A DNA stretch of 64,000 nt from Rehmannia glutinosa (taxonomy: Eukaryota; Streptophyta; Magnoliopsida; Lamiales; Orobanchaceae): contig CM071936.1 in assembly GCA_016081115.2 (NCBI GenBank), positions 90,015,943-90,079,942 on the forward strand, written 5' to 3'. The notes beneath the pieces were generated by a model. It did no database searches. It was not told the origin of the DNA and worked only from the letters and a program-made list of their open reading frames with translations. Within the stretch, counting starts at the first letter, position 1. Every line of letters begins with the position of its first letter. A program made the position numbers and the translations under genes. Shown here piece by piece: positions 45,690 through 55,720 of this stretch.

Positions 45690-46084
45690 AAATTATGCAC
45701 TTTTTTTTCAAGCTCTCAGTGTTACTTTTTACCAAAGGGAAGCATTTCAATGGAAGCTATTTTCTGTATGATGTAGAGAATTTTGCTTTTGTTGGGACAG
45801 GTGCTGAGGTGGCTATGCTTTGCATACCCAAGTCAGGGGAAGTTTTAAACTATCAAGCATTCACAAATTAAAATGGGATATATACAGTGGCTGAGACAAT
45901 GCCGAAGAGTGAACGGTGGGATGCGTGTCTAGCTAGGCCTATCAGCAGTTTCCACAGTCACTGCACACATTTGGGAGATGGTAGCTCTGGTGTCAAATTC
46001 ACTTATAATCATCTCTCAGGCCATTCTCATGCTGTCAGACCTTTTCTCTATTGTCCGCCCATCGTTCCTGCGTACAACATTTAG
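45690..46084 (+). pseudogene. Unidentified exon-like fragments in the CACTA interior
   Basis: Two stretches read like host protein: HFNGSYFLYDVENFAFVGTG...MLCIPKSGEVLNYQAFT (about 45738-45870) and RWDACLARPISSFHSHCTHLG...HAVRPFLYCPP (about 45910-46080). Splice-like borders are visible (CTCTCAG before 45719, GGGACAG|GTGCTG near 45801). I do not recognise the source genes. They may be further captured pieces. Confidence 0.35.
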
Positions 46085-46574
46085 AAAGTGAAAAAATAAT
46101 AATATATATTCAAATGGAAAGAAGAAGACCAAGCACCGCTATATATCTGTGGACTATTGGGCTCGACTTCAGTGTGTAAGTACACTCGAATAGATTTCTG
46201 GCCATGCGTAAACCCAATTTAACCAGGAACCGTTACATAGCAATGCAATATTTGTGTGTGTCCTATAAATCTATACAAAAATTCATTTACATGTTTTAAG
46301 TGATATAGTTTGCCTAATTATTATGGTACCAAATAGTTTCCTTATAAAAGATGATGTTATCAGTTTCTTGATGAGGAGTGATACTATGTAAATTGGTTGT
46401 TCAGATTGTTTCCCGTCGTATCTTTTTCTTTTCCAACGATAATATCTTGTACTCTAATTCTGATTTTGAGTCAGAGCCTTTATGTTAATCATGTTGTTCA
46501 ATAAACAATAATGATACTCCTCATCTTGTGACAGTTAGTTACTCAACTTCAAACTTCTTACTTTGCACAAGCAG

Positions 46575-46709
46575 GTCAGGTTAGCGAAGAGCTTGAGCAC
46601 AGAGTTGGGATGATCAAAACTTCATTAAGCTGGCTTGGAATGATTTTGGACTCTGTTCAGAGTGACATAATCCAAGTAAACAAGGCTACAAAAGAAGTAG
46701 CATTAGAAA
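46575..46709 (+). pseudogene. Captured host exon 2 in CACTA (PAIR1/PRD3-like coiled coil?)
   Basis: A 135-nt exon sits between CACAAGCAG and GAAA|GTGAGT. It encodes QVSEELEHRVGMIKTSLSWL then GMILDSVQSDIIQVNKATK and EVALE, a heptad-patterned coiled coil. The phrasing resembles the coiled-coil segment of the meiotic recombination-initiation protein PAIR1/PRD3. That is a tentative recollection, not a verified match. Intact splice sites and an open frame suggest recent capture. Confidence 0.4.
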
Positions 46710-47464
46710 GTGAGTATACAACATCTCTATATTGTAAGTAAGAAACAAACATAATTATGTAACTGGAAGGTTTTACATTCATCCCCAGAAATGATCCACT
46801 TTAGGTTGCTTTCTCTCTAAATTCCATAAATAATGCATGTCTTTTAATGATTATGTGAATTGTTACCTTATAGTTACTTCAATACCTACTCGATAGAGAA
46901 TTATTAGTTAATCTAATCTTGTAAATGCCTAAGTGTTTCTTAATTTGACTTTTAGGCTATGCTAAAAGAAAGATAGGATGACAAAGTTTGATACCGAATT
47001 AATATCGACTTATGTTACTTGATATAGTTTCTTCTTGTTCAGTGAAAGCCGTGAGGTAGAAATTGATTGTTGATAACGCACTACAATCAATGGTAAAAAC
47101 TTCTTAGCCAGCCCTGTCATGTCCTTACTATCTAGACGTGCCTGTTTCAAAGAAGCCAATTGCTTGTTGAATTTAAGTCAATTGAATTATAATTAACCAG
47201 AGCAAAGTTTAGCCAGCCAAATTCACCCTTCAATGTTGAAATTTCAAATATCAATGGTACAGTTCTAAACACAACTAAATTATTAGTTGTTCTTGCATGT
47301 GACATTAATTTTCTTCAGAGATGGTTTAACAATCTGCTGCATCTTTTGTAATTTTATAGCTGGTATAGTAATTATTCTTGTTGCCTTAAAAATAATCTCT
47401 AAAATGCGCAGACATATTATGTTTATTAGGAATATATGATGTGTATATTTCATGTTTCTTTTAG

Positions 47465-48107
47465 GGATTGGAGTTGGGGAGGGAAGCCACCATTCCCGTG
47501 GTGTATCATAAGCTAAACGATGATGAAAAAACTGGCAAGTGGACGAATTCTAAAGCTGAAATCTTTTCGTAAGTATCTCATGTTTGGTTTTATAATATCT
47601 TTTTATGTGTCATAAATTTCATATTATTTAATTTTATTTCTTGCATATTTTGTATTTTGTGTGTAGGGTACTTAAGAGAAGTTGGAGAAAAGTATAATGT
47701 CACAAAGTGAAACTGAACTGGATGAATCTGCTCTCTTTTATGAGGCCAATCGAGGGAACAATAAGAGAGGCAAATCTTGTGGATTTGGATCTGAGGCGAT
47801 TTTATATTGTTCTTCGGGTTTGAAGTCTAACGCCACTCAATCTATTGATATTAAAAAGCTATGCGACTGTATGAGTACTATTGAGGAGCATTTAGAGAGT
47901 GAATTGGCCTCTATCCGTAGTCTTTTGGAGAAGTTCACGAGCATATCACGCCCTTCCTCTAGCCATGATGCCTCTTCTTCAAGGGTGCAACCCACCGTTC
48001 ATGATGAAAATTTTGGAAATGGACCAAATGGTATGCTTAATGATGCTAATGCGGATTTTAGGATTGATGAAGGTGTGGGGAACAATGATGATTACGGAGG
48101 CTGTTGA
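47465..48107 (+). CDS. En/Spm-type accessory protein (Ptta/transposase_24-like)
   Basis: A first exon (47465-47568) encodes LELGREATIPVVYHKL...DEKTGKWTNSKAE and has a good acceptor and a GTAAGT donor. It is followed across a short intron by the frame ending at 48107, with ALFYEANRGNNKRGKSCGFG and SEAILYCSSG, then an acidic C-terminus and IEEHLESELASIRSLLEKF. This order matches the plant En/Spm (Ptta) accessory protein family found in CACTA elements, with the variable W-T-N/D-x-K-A block followed by an FGFGSEA-type motif. The N-terminal part of the usual protein is not visible. It may act as a DNA-binding partner of the transposase. Confidence 0.55.
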
Positions 48108-48309
48108 TTTATTTGTGTTGGCTTTATTTTTTTGTTGAAGGATATGGGGGTCGTTGTGATGATATTATTACTTTATGATTATTGATTTGTTTCTTTTGTG
48201 ATTGACAAACTATATCGTACATTTAGAAATATTTGATATCAACTTTTTATGAAATTATATTTGCACGTTGTCGCTAATAGATTAACTATTTTAGAGGGTC
48301 AAAAGTATC

Positions 48310-48795
48310 TATAGAAGCATTCCAACAATTGGAATGTTTTTAATTCCAACGGAAAAAATCTGCTGGAATTGTTGTTGGAATGTTTTCCAACAAAAAAAAC
48401 GTTAGAATTTTTTCTTAACTTCCAATGGAAATATACTGTTGGAATTATTGTTGGAAATAGCATTGGAATAATCATTGGAGTTCATTCCAATGATTATATT
48501 TTCAACAGATTAATACCATTGGAATCATATTTGGACTAAATTCCAATGGTATAATTTATTTGGAATTCTTGTTGGAATATTAGTTGGATTTTTCCAACAA
48601 TTGAATATTCCAACGGTCAAATACCATTGGGACTACCGTTGGAATAATTTTTCATTGGAATTTATGCTAGAGTTTTGGCATTCCAACGACCATTTTACCA
48701 ACGACTCATTTTCCGTTGGAATTTCCGTTGGAATCGATAATTCCAACGGAAATTGGTCAAATTCCAGCGGATTTTTTCCGTTGGAATTTCAATGT
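48310..48795. repeat. CACTA right subterminal repeat array
   Basis: Mirror of the left array: dense TTGGAAT/ATTCCAACGG copies ending at the right terminal repeat. Several units are near-palindromic. Confidence 0.8.
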
Positions 48796-48810
48796 TTTCT
48801 TGTAGTGACC

Positions 48811-49040
48811 GGAGCTATAAAATCCGGCCACAAAAGGTCACGTGATTGGCACATGGCAGCGTTATGAGGCTGACTTGGATCCCTTATGAGCAAAATTGGT
48901 CCTATAACTTAATTTCACTCTTAAAAAAAAACCTAAATCAATCAAACAAATTTGCACATTTGGTCCTGTAACTATTTTAACTCTTAAAGAAAAGAAAAAA
49001 CAAAAAACAATAGGCCAAATTGGCAAAATTGATCCTATTA
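48811..49040. repeat. Right half of the MITE-like repeat split by CACTA
   Basis: Phrases AGCAAAATTGGTCCTATAAC and TTGCACATTTGGTCCTGTAA continue the repeat interrupted at 43660. One ACC of the target duplication belongs here (48808-48810). Confidence 0.6.
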
Positions 49041-49069
49041 TTAACATAACTAATCAATCTTGCTGAAGG

Positions 49070-49930
49070 AGTTTATCCTACATGGCACTTGATGATCATA
49101 GGATTGGAGTACACTATTCCATTCTCAAATAAGATTCTCTTTGGATAGATTTTTATCATTAGCCAATTATATGCTAGCATGTGTCATTCTAGTACATTCT
49201 CTAGTGACTATTTATATGGGCTGTAAATGTTGTACTATGTACCAAAAAGTATTATCAGAGTTTGTTATTAGATTCTCTCTATTCTATTCATCTAATTTTT
49301 TGCATTTTATTAGCATGGTTTATCAGCTTTTTCAGCATAGTATCAGAGCAGCAAAGTAAAACATGTTGTCTCTGTGCTTGCTGCTTCTTCTTTGTTTTTC
49401 ATTTCACACATCTATGGCTATCGTAGAAAATAGGAGTACTCTAGCTACACCACAACCACTGGTTTATCCACAAAGCCAGCTGGTAAGTGTGAAGTTAACA
49501 GAATCAAATTATCTTATCTGGGAACAACAAATACCCGCAGCTGTTCTTGGATATGGTTTGGAGGACTTTCTAATAGGTGAAAAAGCCATCCATACAAATA
49601 CATTGAAGGTAATTCTGGAAGCATTAATCCTGAATAGTGAATATACCTCATGGATTCAACAACTAGTATCTTCTTCACAATCAAAGACACTATGGAAAAT
49701 TGTAGTCCTCTTCGACTACCACTTAAAAGATCAAACAACTATGTCCAACAAATGCTCTCATACTGAAAAGTAGTTGTTAAATAATTTTTAAGCTCTTGAT
49801 AAGAATTAGAGTCGTAACCTCTTCGATGCTTTTGTGATCTGGCCTCATAAAAGTTTTGTAATTTAGCAAATAATGGATTAGCACAACTATGATCACCAGT
49901 AGAAGTAGAAGTATCAATTGACCAATACTA
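49070..49930 (+). pseudogene. Copia LTR/gag fragment
   Basis: The sequence AGTATCAGAGCAGCAAAG at about 49339-49356 is a typical Copia primer-binding site for initiator tRNA-Met, and what precedes it (about 49070-49338) looks like an LTR. Downstream, 49363-49773 encodes a gag-like start: VKLTESNYLIWEQQIPAAV and GYGLEDFL match the Copia UBN2/gag block, followed by EYTSWIQQL. The frame then stops, and no pol region or second LTR follows, so this is a truncated copy. Confidence 0.7.
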
Positions 49931-50230
49931 TCACCACTTTTATGAGAAACCGGTTGTTGAGTCGGCAGTTCACGATTTCAAAATCATGACCGAAGTGTGT
50001 CAAAACGGTTCTCAGTTATGGTTTTAACATACATGGTCAACATTTCACCTAACCGTTGACTACTGATCGGCTCCAATTCGAACCAAACCGGCGGGCACAT
50101 CTAAGAATATTAACAATTGTATATATAATAGATTATAGATAGAATCATCTACTATGAAAATAGTTAATATAATAACTAAACTAATAGTTTGAAACCACAC
50201 TATTGGTAAGACTTGAATACAAAACTGTTA

Positions 50231-50793
50231 GGTCATCCCCAACCTATTGCACCAAATTTAGTGTAATTTTTACACCAAATTTGGTGTTTTAGTGTAATTT
50301 TGTCAAAACCATCTCCAACCCATTACACCAAATCTTACACCAAATGAATATTTTATTCTTCTTTTTAATTTTATAATAAACAAATTTGTTATTTATACAA
50401 CTATTTTATTTACTTATATTTTATTACTATTAATGTAATTAACTAAAATTTTACATTTAATTAATATTAAATATTAGATTAATTAATTATTACAAAAATA
50501 AATATTATATTTAATATTAGTATCTCTTTTTGGCTTAAATTATAATCATTTTTAATTATTATTATTTATGAAAATTTTAATTAATTATTAAAACCGTTTT
50601 ATATAAATTAATTATATATAAAATGAGGATACAATTGTAATTTAAATTTCAAATAGAAGAAAATTTGAGGGCAAATAGGGGATATTGTATTACACCAAAT
50701 TGGTGTAAATGAATAGTGTTACACCAAATTTGGTATAATACTATTCACTACACCAAATTTGGTGTAAGATTTAGAGTTGGGTTGGAGAGGATT
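50231..50793. mobile_element. MITE with CACCAAATTTGGTG palindromes
   Basis: The inverted ends GGTCATCCCCAACC and (complement) AATCCTCTCCAACCC are followed on both sides by ACACCAAATTTGGTGT-type palindromes, with an AT-rich core. No coding capacity. The target duplication is not clear. Confidence 0.6.
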
Positions 50794-50856
50794 TTTGTAT
50801 ATTCGTTTCAAAAGTGTGGGTTATAGAATTGGGTAGGAAATGCCCTTAATTGTAAT

Positions 50857-51471
50857 TAAGGTTGTATATGTTCGACAAACAACTTGTGAACAGGCTCGAA
50901 TAACATTCATTTAAGTTTATTTATTTAGTTAAACGAGTATTATTTAGTTAAACAAGCAAAAATACTTATAAATAAATTTTAGGATTCGTTTCATAAAGGA
51001 ATAGAGTTTAAATAATTGTATACTCATTCATTAGTAACTCTTTTCATGTTAAATGTTCATGAACACACTCATACAGTGTTTGTTTAGAATTGTTCATGAA
51101 TAAGCTCGTTAAGAGCCTACTAATAGCTCAATTATGATTTAATTAACAATAATCATATCATCTAATTTGAAATACTTATTTTAAAAGTTGAAAAACTTAT
51201 TCTATCCGTTCACGAACAAAGTTAATTTTATTTGTGTGCTTATTGTACGCAAATAAAATTATTGATTATTAACGAACACGAACTCAGATACAATACGTTC
51301 ACAAACATGTTCATGAACAGATTCAAATATTAAATAATATTATCAAGCCGAACACGAACAAATCTTTAAAATGTGAACCAAGCTTAAGTCGAGCTAGAAT
51401 TGGTACAAAACTAAATGAACATTTAGCAAACAAGCTAAAGCTCGAGTCGGCTCAGATCGTTTACAACCCTA
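50857..51471. mobile_element. hAT-like MITE with GTTCGTGAA-rich interior
   Basis: This 615-bp element has ends TAAGGTTGTA and (complement) TAGGGTTGTA and a perfect 8-bp duplication ATTGTAAT (50849-50856 and 51472-51479). The interior is made of GTTCATGAAC, GAACACGAAC and GCTCGAG-type phrases, most of them near-palindromic. No coding capacity. It is related in style to 29690-30882. Confidence 0.82.
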
Positions 51472-51631
51472 ATTGTAATCGTGGATCAACTGTTTCTCAA
51501 ACGATTTAGATTATTTGTAATTCAAATGTGGTTATATTTAAAATTCTTAGTATAAAATTAGATTCTCAGTTTAATTGATAAGTGATGACCTGATGGGAAT
51601 GGGATGTAAATTCACACAAAGTTATAGGTAG

Positions 51632-52290
51632 GTGTGGCCACGATTCCAAAACCGTCGGTTCCGGTTCCTCATTTTGGAGGAACTAGAATTGGAACCGTTG
51701 CCTCACGGTTATGGTTCCAAAACCGGAACCGACGGTTCCGATTCCAGTTTGGAACCCGGTTCCTCCACGGTTCTGGTTCCAGTTTTAACCTGAACCGTTT
51801 GTTTATCTTTAGATAAATTTTGATTTTTTTTTAAAATGGTTTATCAATTTCAGTTATAAAAAAAGGAAAAAAAAGAAAAAGACTTTGATTTAATATTCAA
51901 TTAAGTTTTGTACTTAATATTATAAATAATAAATTGTATATTTATACTATGGGAGTATAGATCAATCAAAGTTAATGTAATTCACTTACAATATTTAGTT
52001 TAAAACGTGTCTCACGTAGTTACGAATATAAAACATCATAATAAATATTTAACATATGTTCTAGCATATTTTTACCCAAAAAAACAAATATTATCGGTTT
52101 TAACCTCAGAACCGGCGATTTTAACCGCCGGGTTTCACTACGGTTCCATCGACGGTTCTAACCGACAGTTAAAACTGTCGGTTCCATGATTTTTGGGACC
52201 AAGGAACCAAAACGGGAACCAGATTACACGATTCTGGTTCTGGTTTTGGAATCGTTGACCGGTCAACGATAGCCGAGAGTGGTATTCACC
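51632..52290. repeat. GGTTCCGGTTCC-type repeat, probable hAT-like MITE
   Basis: Starts TAGGTGTGGCCACGATTCC. Both ends repeat CGGTTCCGGTTCC/GGAACCGG phrases in opposite orientation around an AT-rich core (about 51820-52090). The right boundary is unclear and no matching duplication was found. Confidence 0.5.
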
Positions 52291-55150
52291 ATTTTTATAA
52301 TGTGACATATTTTTAATAAGGATGGGTCTTGGCAAGAGGAAATTCTCTATTAATCGAGATTTGTTATGTACGGAACAGACGTGTAATTCGAATATATTAA
52401 CCTATCAAGTCATAATATGAGGTATTTATTACGTGTGAAAGTGAAATTAATAGAAGTTATAAAAATAAATTTTTGTACAATATTATTGTAACTAAGATCT
52501 TTATATTAATAATAAAAAAAATATCTGAAATATGCTTTTTAAAATAACACAATATAAATTTTTGTGAGACAATTTTTTATTTAACGTTATTAATAATTTA
52601 TTAATCTATTTTTTCATTTTAAATCGAATTAATATTATTTTCCTTCAAATTCAGTCTTAAATAAGATATAAGTCAAATTATTAATATTTTCTCGATAGTA
52701 TTTAAAAAATACTTTGTTCTGTAATTTATAATATTTATTTATTATTTTAAAAATTAATGTCTAAACTAGTTAATATGTTTGACCTACAGAAACACATCTT
52801 ATATGATGAAATACTTATAAATATAATTTTTTAAAGCACATATAAATATAAATTAACACCAACTAATTTGACCATAATTTAATACTTATTAAAGACTGGA
52901 TATGTATTTACAATGATAACACTATAAATTTATTTATTTAAAAATTAATGTTATTCTTTATATTTTTCTATTGTACATGCAATATCGAATTATATATTTA
53001 TTTATGTAATTAAAGTAGGAATAAATAAAATAAAGGATTAAACAATATTTAAAATTAATATTAGAGAAGGTTACATATGCTTCAAGGGTATTTAGGTCAA
53101 TCAATATGCATTTTATTGGTTTAGGGGGGTATTTGAAGGTTTTAATAGTAGAAGGGGGTATTTGATACAAAAGTGATAGTAGAAGGGGGTAAAGTGAATT
53201 TTACCCTATAAATAATGAAAACTACTTTCTTTTCTCGTATATATTTTGATTTACCGCGTAGAACTTCGTGCTTTCAAGTCAAAACTTTTAATATATGTAT
53301 TGTACTTACTCGTGTATTACTTGACAAACACTCAAATAGTACTCTATTTTGAATAAGTATTTCTAATATTTGAATAATCTAAAAATCATCAAAAGTTATT
53401 TATAAGGATTAATGGAATACTATGTAAATAACAAAATAAAAAAGCTAATATTTATGAATAAATTAATTATTTGTAAATTAATATCATTAAGTTCATCATA
53501 AGTATAAATTAAATAAAATAAAAACAATAAAAATAATTTTTTTCATAATTTAAAAATAGGCATGTTCAAATATTACAATTTATATAAAAATAATTTCAAA
53601 ATAAATTATATTTTTCCTCCCTTATAATTATTTTATATTTGTATTTTACCCCTATGTCTATGAATGCATACATTATCTATTTCTAATATTTTTCTCCTCT
53701 TTCCACCCGAACTTTTAATAAATATTTATAATATAATCGTATTTATCAAATGTCGATTTATTTTTATTTCGCATATATTTATTTAACTAATTAGGAGAAG
53801 AATCAACCCCGCGCAAGAAGCATGTTATAATTTTTTTCGTAGTTCGTATAATATAATCTGTCACCTTACTTTTTGTATAAATATTGTGCGACTTCACATG
53901 GAAGATGCATGTTCTAATTTTTCCACTTTTAAATGTAATTGTCAGACTTTTCATTTTCAAGTCAATGTACACGATTTTATTATGGAAAGATAATTATCCC
54001 GTGAACCAAAAGCATGGAGACATAAAATAAATTAAATAATGGGCCATAGGGCTATAAACAGGAGCATTGACAAGACTGTTCATATGTGGGGGCATGCAAT
54101 AAAAAAGGGACAATAATTGATTGTCCATCGGATTCCATACTGATGCTAAGTTGCCCAAATGTTATTTATATACACTGCAATATTCATCTATTATATTGAT
54201 ATACAAGATGAAACAATGAAGTGCTGAAAATTTGGTTTAGAAGATACGAATTTTGACCCATACATTTTACTAAATATTTATTTGGGTTCTATTTATGGAA
54301 ATGAAAATAAATTATTTTTTTAGGACAATAGGGAATAATAGGGAAGAAGACACACGCACTCATCGATGTGATCGAGGCTGGGCCAATCGCTTCAATACAA
54401 GACTACCACCTGAAAGTCAAAATTGATCCCATTTGTAAGCTAAAATGAGTTCACCTTATATGGCTCAAATTGGAGTATTGGGTTTGGGCCCCTATGGTAC
54501 CAAAAGTTTTTAGAGAAGGGATGACCTTCATGCTATTGAGTTCGGTCCAAATACGCACGCGCGCTATGGTTCGGGCCTGGGTTGTGAGCCTAGTCTTGGG
54601 CTTGCATAGTCCTTATCTTTTTGGAATAAGAGCATGGTCGCGCACTTTGTGCGCATTCGCGCAGTTTGAATTGATGCATCTGGACAGTGCAGAAAGGTGC
54701 GTTTTGACCATGAAACATATCTCTTCGAGCAAAAGTCATGTCGTTTTTCATTGGTTGTGTCTGAAAAAATACAACGTTATAAATATCTCCTACATGTTTG
54801 GAATAATAACCTATTGATTTTAGCAAAAACAACATATAGAAATTATATTCTTTCTTCAAAGCTTGAAATTGCTTTTATTTCGTTATGTTCTTAAGTTTTG
54901 TTTTGCTACTAACTTCTGAATGAAAGTTGTTTTATCTTAGAGACGATTGTCTAACCATTTAAGCAGACATATACGAGACAATTTCGTCTTGGCAATATAT
55001 AATCCAATTTTAGCCTCGACTTCTATCTTCCATCCCTTTTTCAATTGTTTCCTAGAAAACCAATAGAAAATAAGAGATCTGGATAACATTAATCAAAACA
55101 TCGGAACAATGACAACCATATATGACTTATGTGGATCCATTTCCCTAACA
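52291..55150. other. AT-rich intergenic spacer, no gene seen
   Basis: Nearly 3 kb of AT-rich DNA. A short open frame at 54470-54817 has tryptophan- and arginine-rich wording but no recognisable domain, and no splice context supports it. TTTAGGTCAATCAATATGCA and similar phrases near 53090 look repeat-like. I see nothing that supports a gene. Confidence 0.45.
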
Positions 55151-55159
55151 GTAATCATT

Positions 55160-55379
55160 GGGAAAATTACAAAAATTACCCCTGACGAGTGTGGTAAATA
55201 CAAAAAATAAAAAAATCATTGGTGTTGAAAATTACGAAATACCTTGAGATTTGATTTTGTATTACGTTTTACCCAATTTATAAGCAATAATAGTTTTTAT
55301 AATTTTGAAATTTCTCCGATTTTTTATTTTTTTTTTGGTAATTACCCCAAACCTCAGGGATAACTTTTGTAATCATCCC
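55160..55379. mobile_element. Small MITE (GGGAAAATTACAAAAATTACCCC ends)
   Basis: This 220-bp element has inverted ends GGGAAAATTACAAAAATTAC and (complement) GGGATGATTACAAAAGTTAT. Its flanks GTAATCATT and TTAATAATT fit a degraded 9-bp duplication. A second member of the family lies in intron 4 of the desaturase gene (56801-57026). Confidence 0.65.
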
Positions 55380-55720
55380 TTAATAATTTTGATTGTTCTA
55401 GAACTCTAAGCGCATGAAAGAACGCATTACGCACATTAGAAAGCACAAATTCTTGAAAAAATAATATTTATTTCCTTCAATAATCAAAATACATTACAAT
55501 ATCATTATATCCTTGCACATCAATCTTTTGTGCTCATAAATATCTATATGGTACACTACACTCCATAACTGGAGGGGGAAAAAATCAATTTTGTTGGTAA
55601 AAAAATCCAGGTTCCTAGGGTCAAATTGTAGTTATATATGGAGCTCATACCAGTGTCCTCAAAATATCAATAACTAAAAGATGTGACATTTTAGCCATAA
55701 TATTGATATCTCATCACAAC

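Larger units (their letters stand above)
43661..48807. mobile_element. CACTA (En/Spm) transposon, 5.1 kb, probably gene-capturing
   Basis: It begins CACTACAAGAAAAC and ends GTTTTCTTGTAGTG, the canonical CACTA terminal inverted repeat, with a perfect 3-bp duplication ACC (43658-43660 and 48808-48810). Subterminal blocks of about 430-490 bp at both ends are packed with ATTCCAACGG/CCGTTGGAAT-type repeats, as expected for transposase-binding arrays. The interior has an accessory En/Spm-type reading frame near the right end (47465-48107) but no recognisable TNP2/TnpD transposase. At least two spliced-looking exon fragments (45278-45358, 46575-46709) look host-derived. It therefore appears to be a non-autonomous, Pack-CACTA-like element. 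Confidence 0.85.

Noticed and set aside
54470..54817. 115-codon open frame in the spacer before the desaturase gene
   Set aside because: No family resemblance, strongly overlapping frames on the other strand, and no gene structure.
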